Shown: piece by piece, positions 24,609 to 33,644 of the stretch | Layout of the letters: every line of letters begins with the position of its first letter | Numbering within the stretch: the first letter of the stretch is position 1 | Assembly (NCBI GenBank): GCA_900551615.1 | Contig: URWN01000016.1 | Coordinates: forward strand, 1-33,644 | Direction of reading: 5' to 3' | Length of the DNA: 33,644 nucleotides | DNA from: an uncultured Clostridium sp. | Lineage (GTDB): Bacteria > Bacillota > Clostridia > TANB77 > CAG-508 | The notes under the pieces: generated by a model | Told to the model about the DNA's origin: nothing | Databases searched by the model: none | The model's input: only the letters and a program-made list of their open reading frames with translations | Program-made: the position numbers and the translations under genes

Positions 24609-26000
24609 ATGAAAATAAGAGATATACTAGAAGCAACAGAAGGAAAACTAATAAAAGGGAAAGAAAATGCAGAAATAAAAGAATTCTGCAAAGACACAAG
24701 GATAATAAAAAAAGGAGACACATACATAGGGATAAAAGGAGAAAATTTTGATGGAAATACACTATGGCAAAAAGCCTTTGAAGCAGGAGCAGAAACAGTA
24801 ATAGTAGAAGGAATAGATTTTTCTAAAGAGAATCTAGAACAATATCAAAATAAAAATATAATAGAAGTAAAAGACACAATACAAGCATTAGCAGACATTG
24901 CAACATATAAAAGAATGACATGTAAAAAAGATTTTCAAGTTGTTGGAGTAACAGGAAGTGTTGGAAAAACAAGTACAAAAGATATTATAGCAAATGTAGT
25001 ATCACAAAAATATAGTACTTTAAAAACACAAGGAAACAATAACAATAACATAGGATTACCATTTACGATATTTAAATTAGAAGAACAAGAAGCAGCTGTA
25101 ATAGAAATGGGAATGAATCATTTTGGAGAAATAAGTAAATTAACAAAAATTGCAAAACCAACAATATCAGTAATTACAAACATAGGAACATCACATATTG
25201 GAAACTTAGGTTCAAGAGAGAATATACTAAAAGCCAAGCTAGAAATTCTAGAAGGAATGGATAAAAAAGTATTAGTAATAAATAATGACAATGATTTATT
25301 ACATAAATATTATTTAGAAAACTTAGAAAATGCTGATATAGAAATACATACATATGGAATTGAAAATGATTCTGATGTTATAGCAGAGAATATAATTTTA
25401 AATGAAAACGATAGTGAATTTATTTGTAATATAAAAGGTGAAGAATTTAAAATTAAAGTTCCTGTTGGAGGAATACATTTTGTATATAATGCAATATGTG
25501 CAGCAACAGTAGGAACATTGTTAGGCCTAAGCAATGAACAAATAAAAGAAGGAATAGAAACATTTGAATTAACAAAAAAAAGAATGGATATAACAGAATT
25601 AAAAAATGGAGTTACACTTATAAATGATAGTTACAATGCAAGTTTTGAATCAATGCAAGCTTCATTAAAATATTTAAATGGTTTAAATTCTAAAAGAAAA
25701 ATAGCTGTATTAGGTGATATGTTTGAATTAGGAGAATTCTCAAAAGAACTTCATGAAAAAGTTGGAAAAGAAGTTGTAAAAAATAAAATAGACATATTAA
25801 TTTGTTGCGGAAAAAATGCTAAATATATAGTAGAGAATGCAGAAAAAAAAGGAATGAAAAAACAAAATATTTATTACTTAGAATCAAAAGAACAAGTAGA
25901 AGAACTTGTTAAAAAAATTTGGAAAAGTGGTGATAGTATATTGTTTAAAGCTTCAAATGGAATGAAATTTTTTAATATTGTAGAAAATCTAATAAAATAA
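24609..26000 (+). CDS. murF: UDP-MurNAc-tripeptide--D-Ala-D-Ala ligase
   Basis: A 463-residue Mur ligase adding D-Ala-D-Ala to the UDP-MurNAc peptide in peptidoglycan precursor synthesis, in the cytoplasm. The ATP-binding loop is VTGSVGKTST (Gly116-Thr121); GNNNNNIGLP is the MurF-specific substrate loop; DSYNASFESM and LGDMFELGEFS are the conserved C-terminal domain blocks. Full length. GAGGTGG ribosome binding site before the ATG. The ddl gene downstream (81 bases away) makes the D-Ala-D-Ala dipeptide that MurF uses, so the two form a functional pair, probably one transcript. Confidence 0.95.
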   Translation: MKIRDILEATEGKLIKGKENAEIKEFCKDTRIIKKGDTYIGIKGENFDGNTLWQKAFEAGAETVIVEGIDFSKENLEQYQNKNIIEVKDTIQALADIATYKRMTCKKDFQVVGVTGSVGKTSTKDIIANVVSQKYSTLKTQGNNNNNIGLPFTIFKLEEQEAAVIEMGMNHFGEISKLTKIAKPTISVITNIGTSHIGNLGSRENILKAKLEILEGMDKKVLVINNDNDLLHKYYLENLENADIEIHTYGIENDSDVIAENIILNENDSEFICNIKGEEFKIKVPVGGIHFVYNAICAATVGTLLGLSNEQIKEGIETFELTKKRMDITELKNGVTLINDSYNASFESMQASLKYLNGLNSKRKIAVLGDMFELGEFSKELHEKVGKEVVKNKIDILICCGKNAKYIVENAEKKGMKKQNIYYLESKEQVEELVKKIWKSGDSILFKASNGMKFFNIVENLIK

Positions 26001-26081
26001 GTATAATTTAAAACTTTTGTAATGAAATCTCTCTAAAGCAAATATATATTAATAAATATATAAGTAAAAGAGGTAAACAAA

Positions 26082-27113
26082 GTGAAAAAGTTATGTGTTA
26101 TATTTGGTGGAATGTCCACAGAAAACGAAGTGTCTTGTATATCGGGGGCATCAGTAATAAAAAATTTAAATATAGAAAAATATGATATATTCCCAATATT
26201 TATAGATGAAAATGGAACATGGTTTAAAGTAGAAATAACAGAAGAAAATAAATTAAAAATGGAAAATAAAAAACAGATTGAAAATGTATTTAAATATTTA
26301 AAACAGATGGATGTTATTTTTCCTGTTTTACATGGGTTATATGGAGAAGATGGAACAATACAAGGACTACTTGAATTATTAAAAATTCCATATGTTGGTT
26401 GCGGAGTATTAGCATCGAGTGTTGGAATGGATAAAGTTTATACCAAAATTATTTTTGATAAGGCAGGAATAAATCAAACAAAATATATTTATCTTAGAAG
26501 TTATAATGATAAGTATATTTATGTAGATGATAATTTTAATGAAAAAATATTAGATTTAAAAGGAATATTAGAAGTAATTACAGGAAAAATAAAATTTCCA
26601 ATGTTTGTAAAACCATCTAATTCAGGTTCAAGTGTTGGTATAAGTAAAGTAAATAATGAAGAAGAATTGCCAAAAGCCATAATAGAGGCGTCAAAATTTG
26701 ATAAGAAAATATTAGTAGAAGAAGCTATTGATGGTAGAGAAGTTGAATGTGCAGTACTTGGAAACGAAAATGTTATAAGCTCATGTGTAGGAGAGATTAT
26801 ACCAGCAGATGAATTTTATAGCTATGATGCAAAATATAAAAATCAGGAATCAAAAACATTAATACCTGCTAAAATTTCTGTTGAGAAATCAGAAGAAATT
26901 AGAAAATTGGCGGTTAAGGCATTTAAAGCAATTGATGGAAAAGGTTTATCAAGGGTAGATTTCTTTATAGAAAATGAAAGTGAAAAAGTGTATATCAATG
27001 AGATAAATACATTACCTGGTTTTACAAATATCAGCATGTATCCAAAACTTTTTGAACAAGTAGGAATTAATTATTCTGATTTACTTGATAAGTTAGTAAG
27101 TCTGGCTATGTAA
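26082..27113 (+). CDS. ddl: D-alanine--D-alanine ligase
   Basis: A 343-residue ATP-grasp ligase joining two D-alanines, supplying MurF. Visible: the N-terminal FGGMSTENEVS block, PVLHGLYGEDG, GSSVGISKV (ATP loop), EEAIDGREVECAVLGN, and the C-terminal metal site VYINEINTLPGFT. GTG start with AGAGG nine bases before it; family proteins normally begin with KKLCVIFGG-like sequence, supporting this choice. Full length. Confidence 0.94.
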   Translation: MKKLCVIFGGMSTENEVSCISGASVIKNLNIEKYDIFPIFIDENGTWFKVEITEENKLKMENKKQIENVFKYLKQMDVIFPVLHGLYGEDGTIQGLLELLKIPYVGCGVLASSVGMDKVYTKIIFDKAGINQTKYIYLRSYNDKYIYVDDNFNEKILDLKGILEVITGKIKFPMFVKPSNSGSSVGISKVNNEEELPKAIIEASKFDKKILVEEAIDGREVECAVLGNENVISSCVGEIIPADEFYSYDAKYKNQESKTLIPAKISVEKSEEIRKLAVKAFKAIDGKGLSRVDFFIENESEKVYINEINTLPGFTNISMYPKLFEQVGINYSDLLDKLVSLAM

Positions 27114-27126
27114 TGAAAATAAAATT

Positions 27127-27165
27127 ATTCAAAAAATCCATAAAATATATGGATTTTTTTATATT
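27127..27165 (+). terminator. Terminator after ddl
   Basis: AAAAATCCATA / TATGGATTTTT stem with a short loop and T-rich tail. Confidence 0.85.
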
Positions 27166-27208
27166 TTGTGATATAATATGCTTACCTGATTTTTAGGGAG
27201 GATGTTAA

Positions 27209-28078
27209 ATGAAGTACAAAGATTATTACAAAATACTAGGCTTAGAAACAAGTCGAGTTTCAATAGAAGAAATAAAATCAGCATATAGAACATCAGCAAA
27301 AAAATATCACCCAGATTTAAATGTAGGGGACAATCTAGCTGAAGAAAGAATAAAAGATATAAATGAAGCATATAGAATATTATCAACACCATCATCAAAA
27401 AGAAAATATGATAGGGTATGGAATTCTAGAAATAATGCTAAAAATTATCAGAATTTTAAAGGCAAAAATATATTTAGTATGTTTTTAGGTGATATAGACA
27501 GAGCAGAAAATGAAGAAAAAAATACGAAAAAAAATCCAGTAAAAGGTGAAAATATAGAAACAGAAATACATGTTAGTTTAGAAGATGCTTTTTATGGTTT
27601 AAAAAAGAAAATTTCATTAAGAACTGTAGAAGGAAAGATGAAGACATTTGAAGTGAAAATACCTGAAGGAATAAGAAATGGAGAAAAAATAAGACTTATT
27701 GGACAAGGTAAAAGTGGTATAAATGGTGGCAAAAATGGAGATTTACTTATAAAAATAAATATTGAAGACAACAAAATGTTTAGACTATATGGAAGTGATT
27801 TGTGTACAGATTTAAAACTTTCACCATGGGAAGCAGCTTTAGGAACAAGAGTAGATGTAAAGACAATTGATGGAGATACAAAAGTGTATATACCACAAGG
27901 AATACAAAGTGGAGAGAAGATAAAGATTCCTAGTAAAGGTTATAAAGATGGAAAAGGCGGTAGAGGAGATTTAGTTGCAGAAGTAAAGATAATGGTTCCA
28001 AAAAAGTTGGAACTTGATGAAAAAGAAATGTTTGAAAAATTGAAAGATATGTCTACATTTAATCCTAGAAATGATTAA
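27209..28078 (+). CDS. DnaJ-type co-chaperone without zinc finger (CbpA-like)
   Basis: A 289-residue J-domain protein that would stimulate the ATPase of DnaK. The J domain covers residues 4-70 with His34-Pro35-Asp36. A short linker is followed by the two beta-barrel substrate domains (IETEIHVSLEDAFYGLKKK, IRLIGQGKSGINGG, LSPWEAALG, GYKDGKGGRGDLVAEV). The cysteine zinc finger of DnaJ is absent, as in CbpA/DnaJ type II proteins. AGGGAGG ribosome binding site. It is close to but separated by a terminator from ddl. Confidence 0.9.
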   Translation: MKYKDYYKILGLETSRVSIEEIKSAYRTSAKKYHPDLNVGDNLAEERIKDINEAYRILSTPSSKRKYDRVWNSRNNAKNYQNFKGKNIFSMFLGDIDRAENEEKNTKKNPVKGENIETEIHVSLEDAFYGLKKKISLRTVEGKMKTFEVKIPEGIRNGEKIRLIGQGKSGINGGKNGDLLIKINIEDNKMFRLYGSDLCTDLKLSPWEAALGTRVDVKTIDGDTKVYIPQGIQSGEKIKIPSKGYKDGKGGRGDLVAEVKIMVPKKLELDEKEMFEKLKDMSTFNPRND

Positions 28079-28082
28079 ACTA

Positions 28083-28111
28083 TTGACAAAATAGCGTAGG
28101 TCCGTTATAAT
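28083..28111 (+). promoter_or_regulatory. Full-consensus promoter of the VirD4-like operon
   Basis: TTGACA (28083-28088), exactly 17-base spacer, TATAAT (28106-28111); a perfect sigma-A match. Confidence 0.85.
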
Positions 28112-28168
28112 AGTAATTAGTGACATAAGACAAACTATGGATTGTAACATAGAAATGAGGTGTAATAT

Positions 28169-28690
28169 ATGGAAACATGGCAAGGAAAACATTTTAGTAT
28201 AACTGATCCAGAAGGAGTAAATACTGTTATATATCAAATAAATAAAACTCCAAAAGAATATTTAAAAGAATATCCAAAATATACAGTAGATAGATTAGAC
28301 TATACTGAAGAATTAAGAGGAAACATGAAAAGAAAGACTTTTTATGTTGATTTTCCAACACATGAAGATGAATTATTAATTTTATCTTTTGCAAAAGATA
28401 GAGTAGTTGTAAATACTGCTATAATGGCAGATGATAAAATTTCAATAAGTAAAAAGCCAATGCCACTTAAATGTGATAGTATATATTCAGAAGAAGAAAA
28501 AGAAATAAAAGATTTTAAATATACACCAAACTTAAAAAGGCCTATTTGTATCATAGACCCTGAGACTACAGAAGAAGTAAAACCTACACTTTATTTTGAT
28601 GAAAAAACAAATGAAGTTAAAGGTAAATGTAAATTAAAACCATATAAATCTTATTTTGCCTTTGAAATCAGGGACAAAAAAGAAAATTAA
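28169..28690 (+). CDS. Unknown protein, first gene of the VirD4-like operon
   Basis: A 173-residue soluble, lysine-rich protein with no signal peptide or transmembrane helix. It opens with METWQGKHFSI and alternates predicted strands and charged loops (RKTFYVDFPTHEDELLILSFA). I do not recognise a family. GAGGTG ribosome binding site. The next gene starts 13 bases after its stop and the VirD4-like gene follows, so it is likely a partner of that ATPase. Confidence 0.72.
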   Translation: METWQGKHFSITDPEGVNTVIYQINKTPKEYLKEYPKYTVDRLDYTEELRGNMKRKTFYVDFPTHEDELLILSFAKDRVVVNTAIMADDKISISKKPMPLKCDSIYSEEEKEIKDFKYTPNLKRPICIIDPETTEEVKPTLYFDEKTNEVKGKCKLKPYKSYFAFEIRDKKEN

Positions 28691-28703
28691 GGGAGGAAGT
28701 TAA

Positions 28704-29033
28704 ATGAATATAAGTCCAAGGAAAGATATGGAAGGAGCAAAAACTGTAATTTCAGTTATGGCAATTTCTGCACTTACAAACACTTTAAGTAAAGGACAAG
28801 AAAATGGAGATGCAACAAAAGTAGAGGCAAGTGGAAAGCTTGAAATAGTAAATGAACAAACACCTGTAATTGATACGAAGTTTGAAAAACATATGGTTGA
28901 TTCAAGCGGAAGAAGACAATTACCAGATGGTGAAATTATGAAAATAGATATGAATAAGGATCGTAGAAAATTACAAAAAGCAATAACAGCAGAACAAGAA
29001 GAACAAAAAAAAGAAGATGAAATGGAAAAATAG
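28704..29033 (+). CDS. Unknown protein, second gene of the VirD4-like operon
   Basis: A 109-residue hydrophilic protein with a moderately hydrophobic patch near the N-terminus (TVISVMAISALTNTL, residues 14-28) and a charged, probably coiled C-terminus (RRKLQKAITAEQEEQKKEDE). No family recognised. GGGAGGAAG ribosome binding site lies in the 13-base gap after the previous stop, and the ATPase gene begins 33 bases downstream. Confidence 0.68.
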   Translation: MNISPRKDMEGAKTVISVMAISALTNTLSKGQENGDATKVEASGKLEIVNEQTPVIDTKFEKHMVDSSGRRQLPDGEIMKIDMNKDRRKLQKAITAEQEEQKKEDEMEK

Positions 29034-29066
29034 ATTAAAAAATACCAAAGATAGTAGGTGATTTTA

Positions 29067-31122
29067 ATGAATTACAAAATAGAAGGTGCAATAAAAAAGA
29101 ATAGAAAAAGTTTTATTATATGTGGAATACTATGGCTATTATTGGTCATAGTATTTGTTGCTCCATTATCATATAGTATATTTCAAGCAACAAATGATTT
29201 AGGTAAAATATCAATGACAGTATTTATGGAACAATTACCAATAAATATAACAAAACCATTTGCAACCTTAGGAGGAATATTTACACAAGGAGCAATACAT
29301 AATTTTATATCATTATTATTAGAATTTACATTAGTATATTTAGTAATATTTTTTATAGGGTTTGCTAAATCTGCACCAAAAAATAGATATACTGATATAG
29401 AGCATGGTTCAAGTGACTGGAGCCAAAGGGGAGAGCAATACCAAATTTTAAGCAGAAATAAAGGAATCATTCTTGCAGAAGATAATTACTTACCATTAGA
29501 TAAACGTGGAAATGTAAATGTATTGGTAGTTGGACGGTTCAGGTTCTGGTAAATCAGCATCATACTCAATACCAAATGCACATCAATGTTTAGGTTCATA
29601 CGTATTTACAGATCCGAAAGGTGAACTTTATGATAGAACAGCAGGATATTTAAAAGAACATGGATATGATATAAAAGTATTAAACTTGGTAAGACCACAA
29701 TATAGTGATGGGTATAATCCATTAATGCACATTTCATCAGAATTAGATGTTGATGTTATTGCAAACACAATAGTAAAAGGACAAAAAACAGATAGTGGAT
29801 CAGATCCATATTGGGATGATATGGCGGAAATGTTATTAAAAGCATTAATATATTATTTAATAGCAACAAGGCCAGAAGAAGAACAAAACTTGGCAAGTTG
29901 TGCAGAACTAGTAAGAGCAGCAAATAAAAATGGTGGAAGTAACTTACTTTCAGATTTAATGAGTCAATTACCATATGACCATCCAGCAAGAATGTATTAC
30001 AAATCAATAGAAATTGCACCAGAAAAAACATATGGTTCAATATTAAGTTCATTGCAATCAAAACTTGGTAAATTTGATTCAAAAGATATAGCAGAATTAA
30101 CATCAACAGATACAATAAATTTTGAAGAAATAGGAAGTAAGAAAACAGCAGTATATGTAATATCTTCAGATACACATACAGCATATGATTTCTTATTAAC
30201 AATATTCTTCTCACAAATGATACAACAATTATATGATTATGCGGATCAAAATGGTGGAAGACTTAAAGAAAGAACATATTTTATATTAGACGAGTTTGCA
30301 AACATTGGTAAAATACCAGACTTTGATAAAAAAATATCAACATCAAGAAGTAGAGGAATTTCATTTAGTGTTATTTTACAAAATATAGACCAATTAGAGG
30401 CTGTATATGAAAAATCATATGAAACAATAATGGGTAACTGTGATACACACGTATTTTTAGGAAGTAACTCATTTAAAACTGTTGAATATTTTTCAAAGCA
30501 ATTAGGTGAAAAAACAATAGATAGAAATAGTATATCAATAAACAAAGATAAACAAAACCATAAAACAGGAAAAAGTGTATCAGACCAAATTATGGCAAGA
30601 GCACTTATGACACCAGACGAATTAAGAAGATTGGACAACGATTTATGTATAATTTTTGAAAAAGGATTAAAACCTGTTAAAGCAAATAAATTTTACTATT
30701 TCAAACATCCAATGGCAAAAGAAATGGCCAGATGTGAAATTAGCCATAATGATATTGGAGAAATAGATAGAGGAACATGGAGAAAATATAATCCATATAA
30801 TCCTTATGTAGAAGAAAAAGATGAGAAAGCAGTAGATAATTTAAATATCGAGTCTTTAGATGATTTATTTGATGATTTAGATAATAATGAAAAAAATAAT
30901 ATCAGTAATAGTAGTAATAGTAACAATAATGTTGAAAACAAGAATAATACTACAAATAAACCAAAAGAAGATAGTGCAAGTAGTATTTTAGATTTAGATT
31001 TTGATGATGATGCACCAATTCTTCCACAAGAACAAGAAAATGATGATGATACTTATGATTTACAAAAAGAATTAGAGGCTAAGTTTGATGAGCTATTTGG
31101 GCCTCTTGAAGATGATGAATGA
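29067..31122 (+). CDS. VirD4/TraG-type coupling ATPase, needing one +1 frameshift
   Basis: An inner-membrane hexameric ATPase of the type IV coupling protein family. Two N-terminal helices (about residues 15-38 and 80-103) are followed by the motor domain. The frame is broken exactly in Walker A: after VVG comes CGG (29535-29537); skipping C gives VVGGSGSGKSASYS. Then DPKGELYDRTAGYL, Walker B FILDEFANIGKIPDF and the glutamine motif SVILQNIDQLEAVY follow, all intact. An acidic, asparagine-rich tail follows (about residues 575-684). ATG 29067 is chosen because AGGTG precedes it; the product is 684 residues, normal. No relaxase or other T4SS gene is in this window. Confidence 0.88.
29535..29537 (+). 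other. In-frame CGG, inferred +1 frameshift site 5 (Walker A of the VirD4-like gene)
   Basis: Context GGA CGG TTC. Reading GGA (C) GGT TCA GGT TCT GGT AAA yields GGSGSGK. The zero frame stops at 29552. Confidence 0.85.
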
Positions 31123-31160
31123 GACAAGTGGGACAGTCCTACTTTGTCTCACTTTTTTTG
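31121..31160 (+). terminator. Terminator of the VirD4-like operon
   Basis: GAGACAAGTGGGA paired with TCCTACTTTGTCTC (one bulge, loop CAG) followed by CACTTTTTTT. The GGGACAGTCC centre resembles the repeats at 1904 and 32385. Confidence 0.85.
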
Positions 31161-31295
31161 ATGTTTTTTGTCGAAAAAAAATTTTCGAAAATTTGTTTTG
31201 TTCGCTTGTTTTTTATTTTAAATTAATGTATATTAAAATAATGAAACATTTATAAAATGATAAATTAAAATGAATTGATTTATAAGGAGGAAAAA

Positions 31296-32384
31296 ATGAA
31301 ATTCATACATATAGCAGACATGCACTTTGATAGTCCATTTGTCAACCTTTCAGACAAAGACGGGCTAGGAGATTTTAGGAGGCTAGAACAAAGAAAAACA
31401 TTCAAAAAAGTAATAGAATATATAAAAGAAAATGATATAAAATACTTATTTATAGCTGGAGATTTATATGAACAAAAATATATAAAAAAATCAACAATAG
31501 AATACATAAATAATTTATTTAAAGAAATACCAGAAACAAAAATATTTATATCACCAGGAAATCATGATCCATACACTAAAAATTCTTATTATAATCAATT
31601 CCATTGGAATGAAAATGTAAAAATATTTACATCAAAAATTGAAAAAATTGAATGTGAAGATGCAAATATTTATGGATATGGATTTGATGATTTTTATTGC
31701 AAAAATAGCGGAATTGAAAATATTCAAATCGAAAACAAAAATAAATTAAATATATTAGTAATACATGGAACATTAGATGGAGGAGCAATTGAAAATAGCG
31801 AATATAATCCACTATCTAAAAAAATTTTAAAAGAAAAAGGTTTTGATTATGTAGCATTAGGTCATATTCATAAATTAGATTATAACCAAGAAGAAAATCA
31901 AAATGTCGTATATCCAGGTTCAACAGTATCATTAGGCTTTGACGAATTAGGCAAACATGGAATGATAGTTGGTGAACTAGAAAAAGAAAAAATAGATTTA
32001 CAATTTGTACCTTTAGATGAAACAGAATTTAAATTATATGAATTAGATGTTACAGAAATAATTTCAAAAGAGGAATTAATTGAAAAAATTAATGAATTGA
32101 AATTTGAAAAAAATGATTTAATAGAAATACTTTTAGTCGGAAAAAGAAATTTTGAAATTGATAGGTATGAATTATATAAATTAATCTCAAATGATAAAAT
32201 TATAAAAATAAAGAATAAAACTAAAATAAATTATGATTTAGAGAAAATTGCAAATGAAACAACATTAAAAGGATTATTTGCAAAAGAAATGTTACAAAAA
32301 TTAAATAATGAAAACATTTCAAATGAAGAAAAAGAAATAATAGAAAAAGCTGTTGAAATTGGAATGGAGGCATTAGGGATTTAG
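31296..32384 (+). CDS. SbcD/YhaO-like metallophosphoesterase (DNA repair nuclease)
   Basis: A 362-residue calcineurin-like exonuclease subunit. Metal-binding motifs in order: DMHFDSP (Asp8, His10), AGDLYEQ, SPGNHDP, VIHGTLDGG and LGHIHK. Such proteins act on DNA ends with an SMC-like partner; the next gene is that partner. ATG 31296 is preferred because AAGGAGG sits upstream; the in-frame TTG at 31275 precedes the ribosome binding site. The C-terminal 100 residues are lysine/glutamate-rich helices. No in-frame CGG. Confidence 0.9.
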   Translation: MKFIHIADMHFDSPFVNLSDKDGLGDFRRLEQRKTFKKVIEYIKENDIKYLFIAGDLYEQKYIKKSTIEYINNLFKEIPETKIFISPGNHDPYTKNSYYNQFHWNENVKIFTSKIEKIECEDANIYGYGFDDFYCKNSGIENIQIENKNKLNILVIHGTLDGGAIENSEYNPLSKKILKEKGFDYVALGHIHKLDYNQEENQNVVYPGSTVSLGFDELGKHGMIVGELEKEKIDLQFVPLDETEFKLYELDVTEIISKEELIEKINELKFEKNDLIEILLVGKRNFEIDRYELYKLISNDKIIKIKNKTKINYDLEKIANETTLKGLFAKEMLQKLNNENISNEEKEIIEKAVEIGMEALGI

Positions 32385-32436
32385 GGACGTTCCTTAAAAT
32401 CCCCCGAAAAAGGGATTTGGGGACATTCTTTCAAAT
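32380..32436 (+). repeat. Repeat-rich spacer between the nuclease and ATPase genes
   Basis: Two imperfect direct copies of GATTTAGGGACGTTCCTT (about 32379 and 32414) flank a small AAATCCC/GGGATTT hairpin (32397-32403 and 32412-32418). The first copy overlaps the stop codon of the nuclease gene. There is no T tract, so it need not terminate transcription. Confidence 0.55.
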
Positions 32437-32468
32437 TTCTAAAAATAAAAAAAAGAGGAGGAAGTTTC

Positions 32469-33407
32469 TTGAAAATAAATAAATTAAGAATAAATTCTTA
32501 TGGAAAATTAAAAGAAAAAGAAATTAATTTAGAAAGTGGAATTAATTTAATATATGGACAAAATGAAGCTGGAAAATCAACATTAATAAAGTTTATTATT
32601 AATTCATTTTATGGAATTTCTAAAAATAAAAAAGGAAAAGAAATATCAGATTTTGAAAAATATAAACCATGGTCTGGGGAAGAATTTTCAGGTAAATTAG
32701 AATATGAATTAGACAATAATGAAAAATATGAAATATATAGAGATTTTAATAAAAAAAATCCAAAAATATTTAATGAAAATATGGAGGATATTTCTAAACA
32801 ATTTAATATAGATAAAAATAAAGGAAATGAATTTTTTTATGAACAAACCAAAATTGATGAAGATTTATTTTTATCAACACTTGCAATAAATCAAAGTGAA
32901 GTAAAATTAGAGGGACAGGCTCAAAACTTTTTAATTCAAAAGATAGCAAACTTAGCTCAGACTGGAGATGATAGTATATCCTTTAAAAGGGTTATTGATA
33001 GAATAAATAGAAGACAACTAGATGAAGTTGGAACCGAAAGGTCTAGGGAAAAGCCAATTAACGTAGTTGCTAGAAATTTGCAAGAATTATGTCAAGAAAA
33101 AGAAAATTTAGAAAAATATAAGAATTTTAAGTACGAATTTGAAGAAAAAGAAAGTACTTTAAATAATGAAATTTTCAATTTAGAAAATGAAAAAAATTTT
33201 TTATCAGAAATAAAATTGCAAAAAGAAAATGAAAAAATTGAAAATGAAAAAATTAAGTTGAAAGAAAATTTGCAAAAAGAAAATCTTGAAAAAATAAATT
33301 TATTAAATAAAGAAATAAATGAATTAAAAATAAATAATAAAAATATTTTAGATAGATATTCAGAAAATAATTCTGAAAATAATTCTGAAAATAAAAATGA
33401 AAATGAA
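32469..33407 (+). CDS. YhaN/SbcC-like ATPase, N-terminal part
   Basis: The SMC-like partner of the preceding nuclease. TTG start with AGAGGAGG nine bases upstream. Residues 1-190 form the AAA_27/SbcC N-terminal lobe: KINKLRINSYGKL, then Walker A YGQNEAGKST (residues 29-38), GKEISDFEKYKPW and STLAINQSEVKLEG (Q-loop region). From about residue 195 a long Lys/Glu coiled coil begins. At about residue 313, after two 12-base tandem units (SENN repeats, 33360-33395), the sequence changes to GC-rich DNA of a different gene, so the second lobe with signature and Walker B is missing here. Confidence 0.85.
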
Positions 33408-33644
33408 CATGGACACAGTGAGGAAATTTCTGAGGATCATGAGGTACCTGAAGGCGTTACGGTCAATGGAATGGAGCTTGGCGGCATGACAGTTAAGGCT
33501 GCGGAGGAGAAACTCCAGCAGTATGTGGATGAGGTCTGCGGCGGTGCAGTGACTTTGTCCGTTAATGGCGATGAAGTGACGATTTCGTATAAAGATTTTG
33601 ATATGCATGTGGCGGACAGTACGGTGATTCAGGATATTTGCCAG
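33408..33644 (+). CDS. VanW-type peptidoglycan-binding repeat fragment, GC-rich, probably a contig chimera
   Basis: The last 237 bases continue the preceding reading frame to the window edge, but composition and codon use change sharply (GGC, GCG, GTG, CAG, CTC). The encoded stretch contains VPEGVTVNGMELGGMTV and KAAEEKLQQYV, the pattern of the PG_binding_4 repeat found before VanW domains in secreted Lachnospiraceae-like proteins. It has no relation to an SbcC-type ATPase. The frame continuity has a one-in-three chance of being accidental. I favour an assembly junction within the A-rich repeat around 33360-33410. Confidence 0.6.

Noticed and set aside
33360..33404. Short tandem repeats as a CRISPR or regulatory array
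   Set aside because: They are two to three 12-base low-complexity units (Ser-Glu-Asn-Asn codons) inside a coding frame without spacers.
32469..33644. A genuine SbcC-VanW fusion protein
   Set aside because: Sharp change in composition, unrelated cell compartments and position at a simple repeat near the window end all favour an assembly chimera.

Overview
The window looks like chromosomal DNA of a very AT-rich, low-GC Gram-positive bacterium, most likely an uncultured member of the Clostridia. The reasons are strong AAGGAGG ribosome binding sites, consensus TTGACA/TATAAT promoters, CCA-encoded tRNA genes, Firmicute families (YkvI, GuaD, M18 aminopeptidase, YhaO/YhaN-like repair pair) and A-rich codon use (AGA, ATA, ACA, CAA). 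I cannot name the species from sequence alone.

The most notable feature is a recoding signal. In the host-style genes (roughly 8,000 codons) the codon CGG occurs in frame only five times, at 1484, 1872, 17044, 23891 and 29535. At each of them the protein family homology continues only if the ribosome skips the C and reads the following GGN as glycine (+1 shift). The four genes are an HtrA/DegP protease (two shifts), an FAD/Rieske oxidoreductase, a YkvI-type membrane transporter and a VirD4/TraG ATPase (shift inside Walker A). CGG trinucleotides in other frames are common and harmless, and I see no other frameshift in the host-style genes. The two arginine tRNAs present (anticodons ACG and TCT) should not read CGG. 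This suggests CGG is unassigned or starved and used, or tolerated, as a +1 frameshift (or four-base CGGN) codon. Counter-evidence: three single-gene units with different codon use (202-474, 3599-4417, 8144-9031) carry CGG as ordinary sense codons; they look horizontally acquired.

Layout. 1-5.4 kb: small membrane protein, HtrA, M23 peptidase, two ASCH-domain genes (one fused to a GNAT domain), a predicted small RNA, and guanine deaminase. 5.5-9.9 kb: an 834-residue adenosine-deaminase-like fusion, an alpha/beta hydrolase and phosphoglycerate mutase. 10-13 kb: Nudix hydrolase, a decayed gene with a duplicated promoter, and three small membrane proteins. 13.1-18.8 kb: two arginine tRNAs, an XRE regulator, M18 aminopeptidase, FAD/Rieske oxidoreductase, an unknown membrane-anchored protein and a GIY-YIG protein. 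18.8-20 kb: a 1.2-kb gene-poor stretch holding a long inverted repeat, a candidate type I toxin-antitoxin-like cassette and tRNA-Pro. 20-24.5 kb: a GldA/GldF/GldG-like ABC-2 operon and YkvI. 24.6-28.1 kb: MurF, Ddl and a DnaJ-type protein; MurF and Ddl act in the same step sequence of peptidoglycan precursor synthesis. 28.1-31.1 kb: an operon of two unknown proteins and a VirD4-like ATPase. 31.3-33.4 kb: SbcD/YhaO-like nuclease and the start of a YhaN/SbcC-like ATPase.

The last ~240 bases change abruptly to GC-rich sequence coding for a VanW-type peptidoglycan-binding repeat. This is most probably a chimeric contig end rather than a real fusion.
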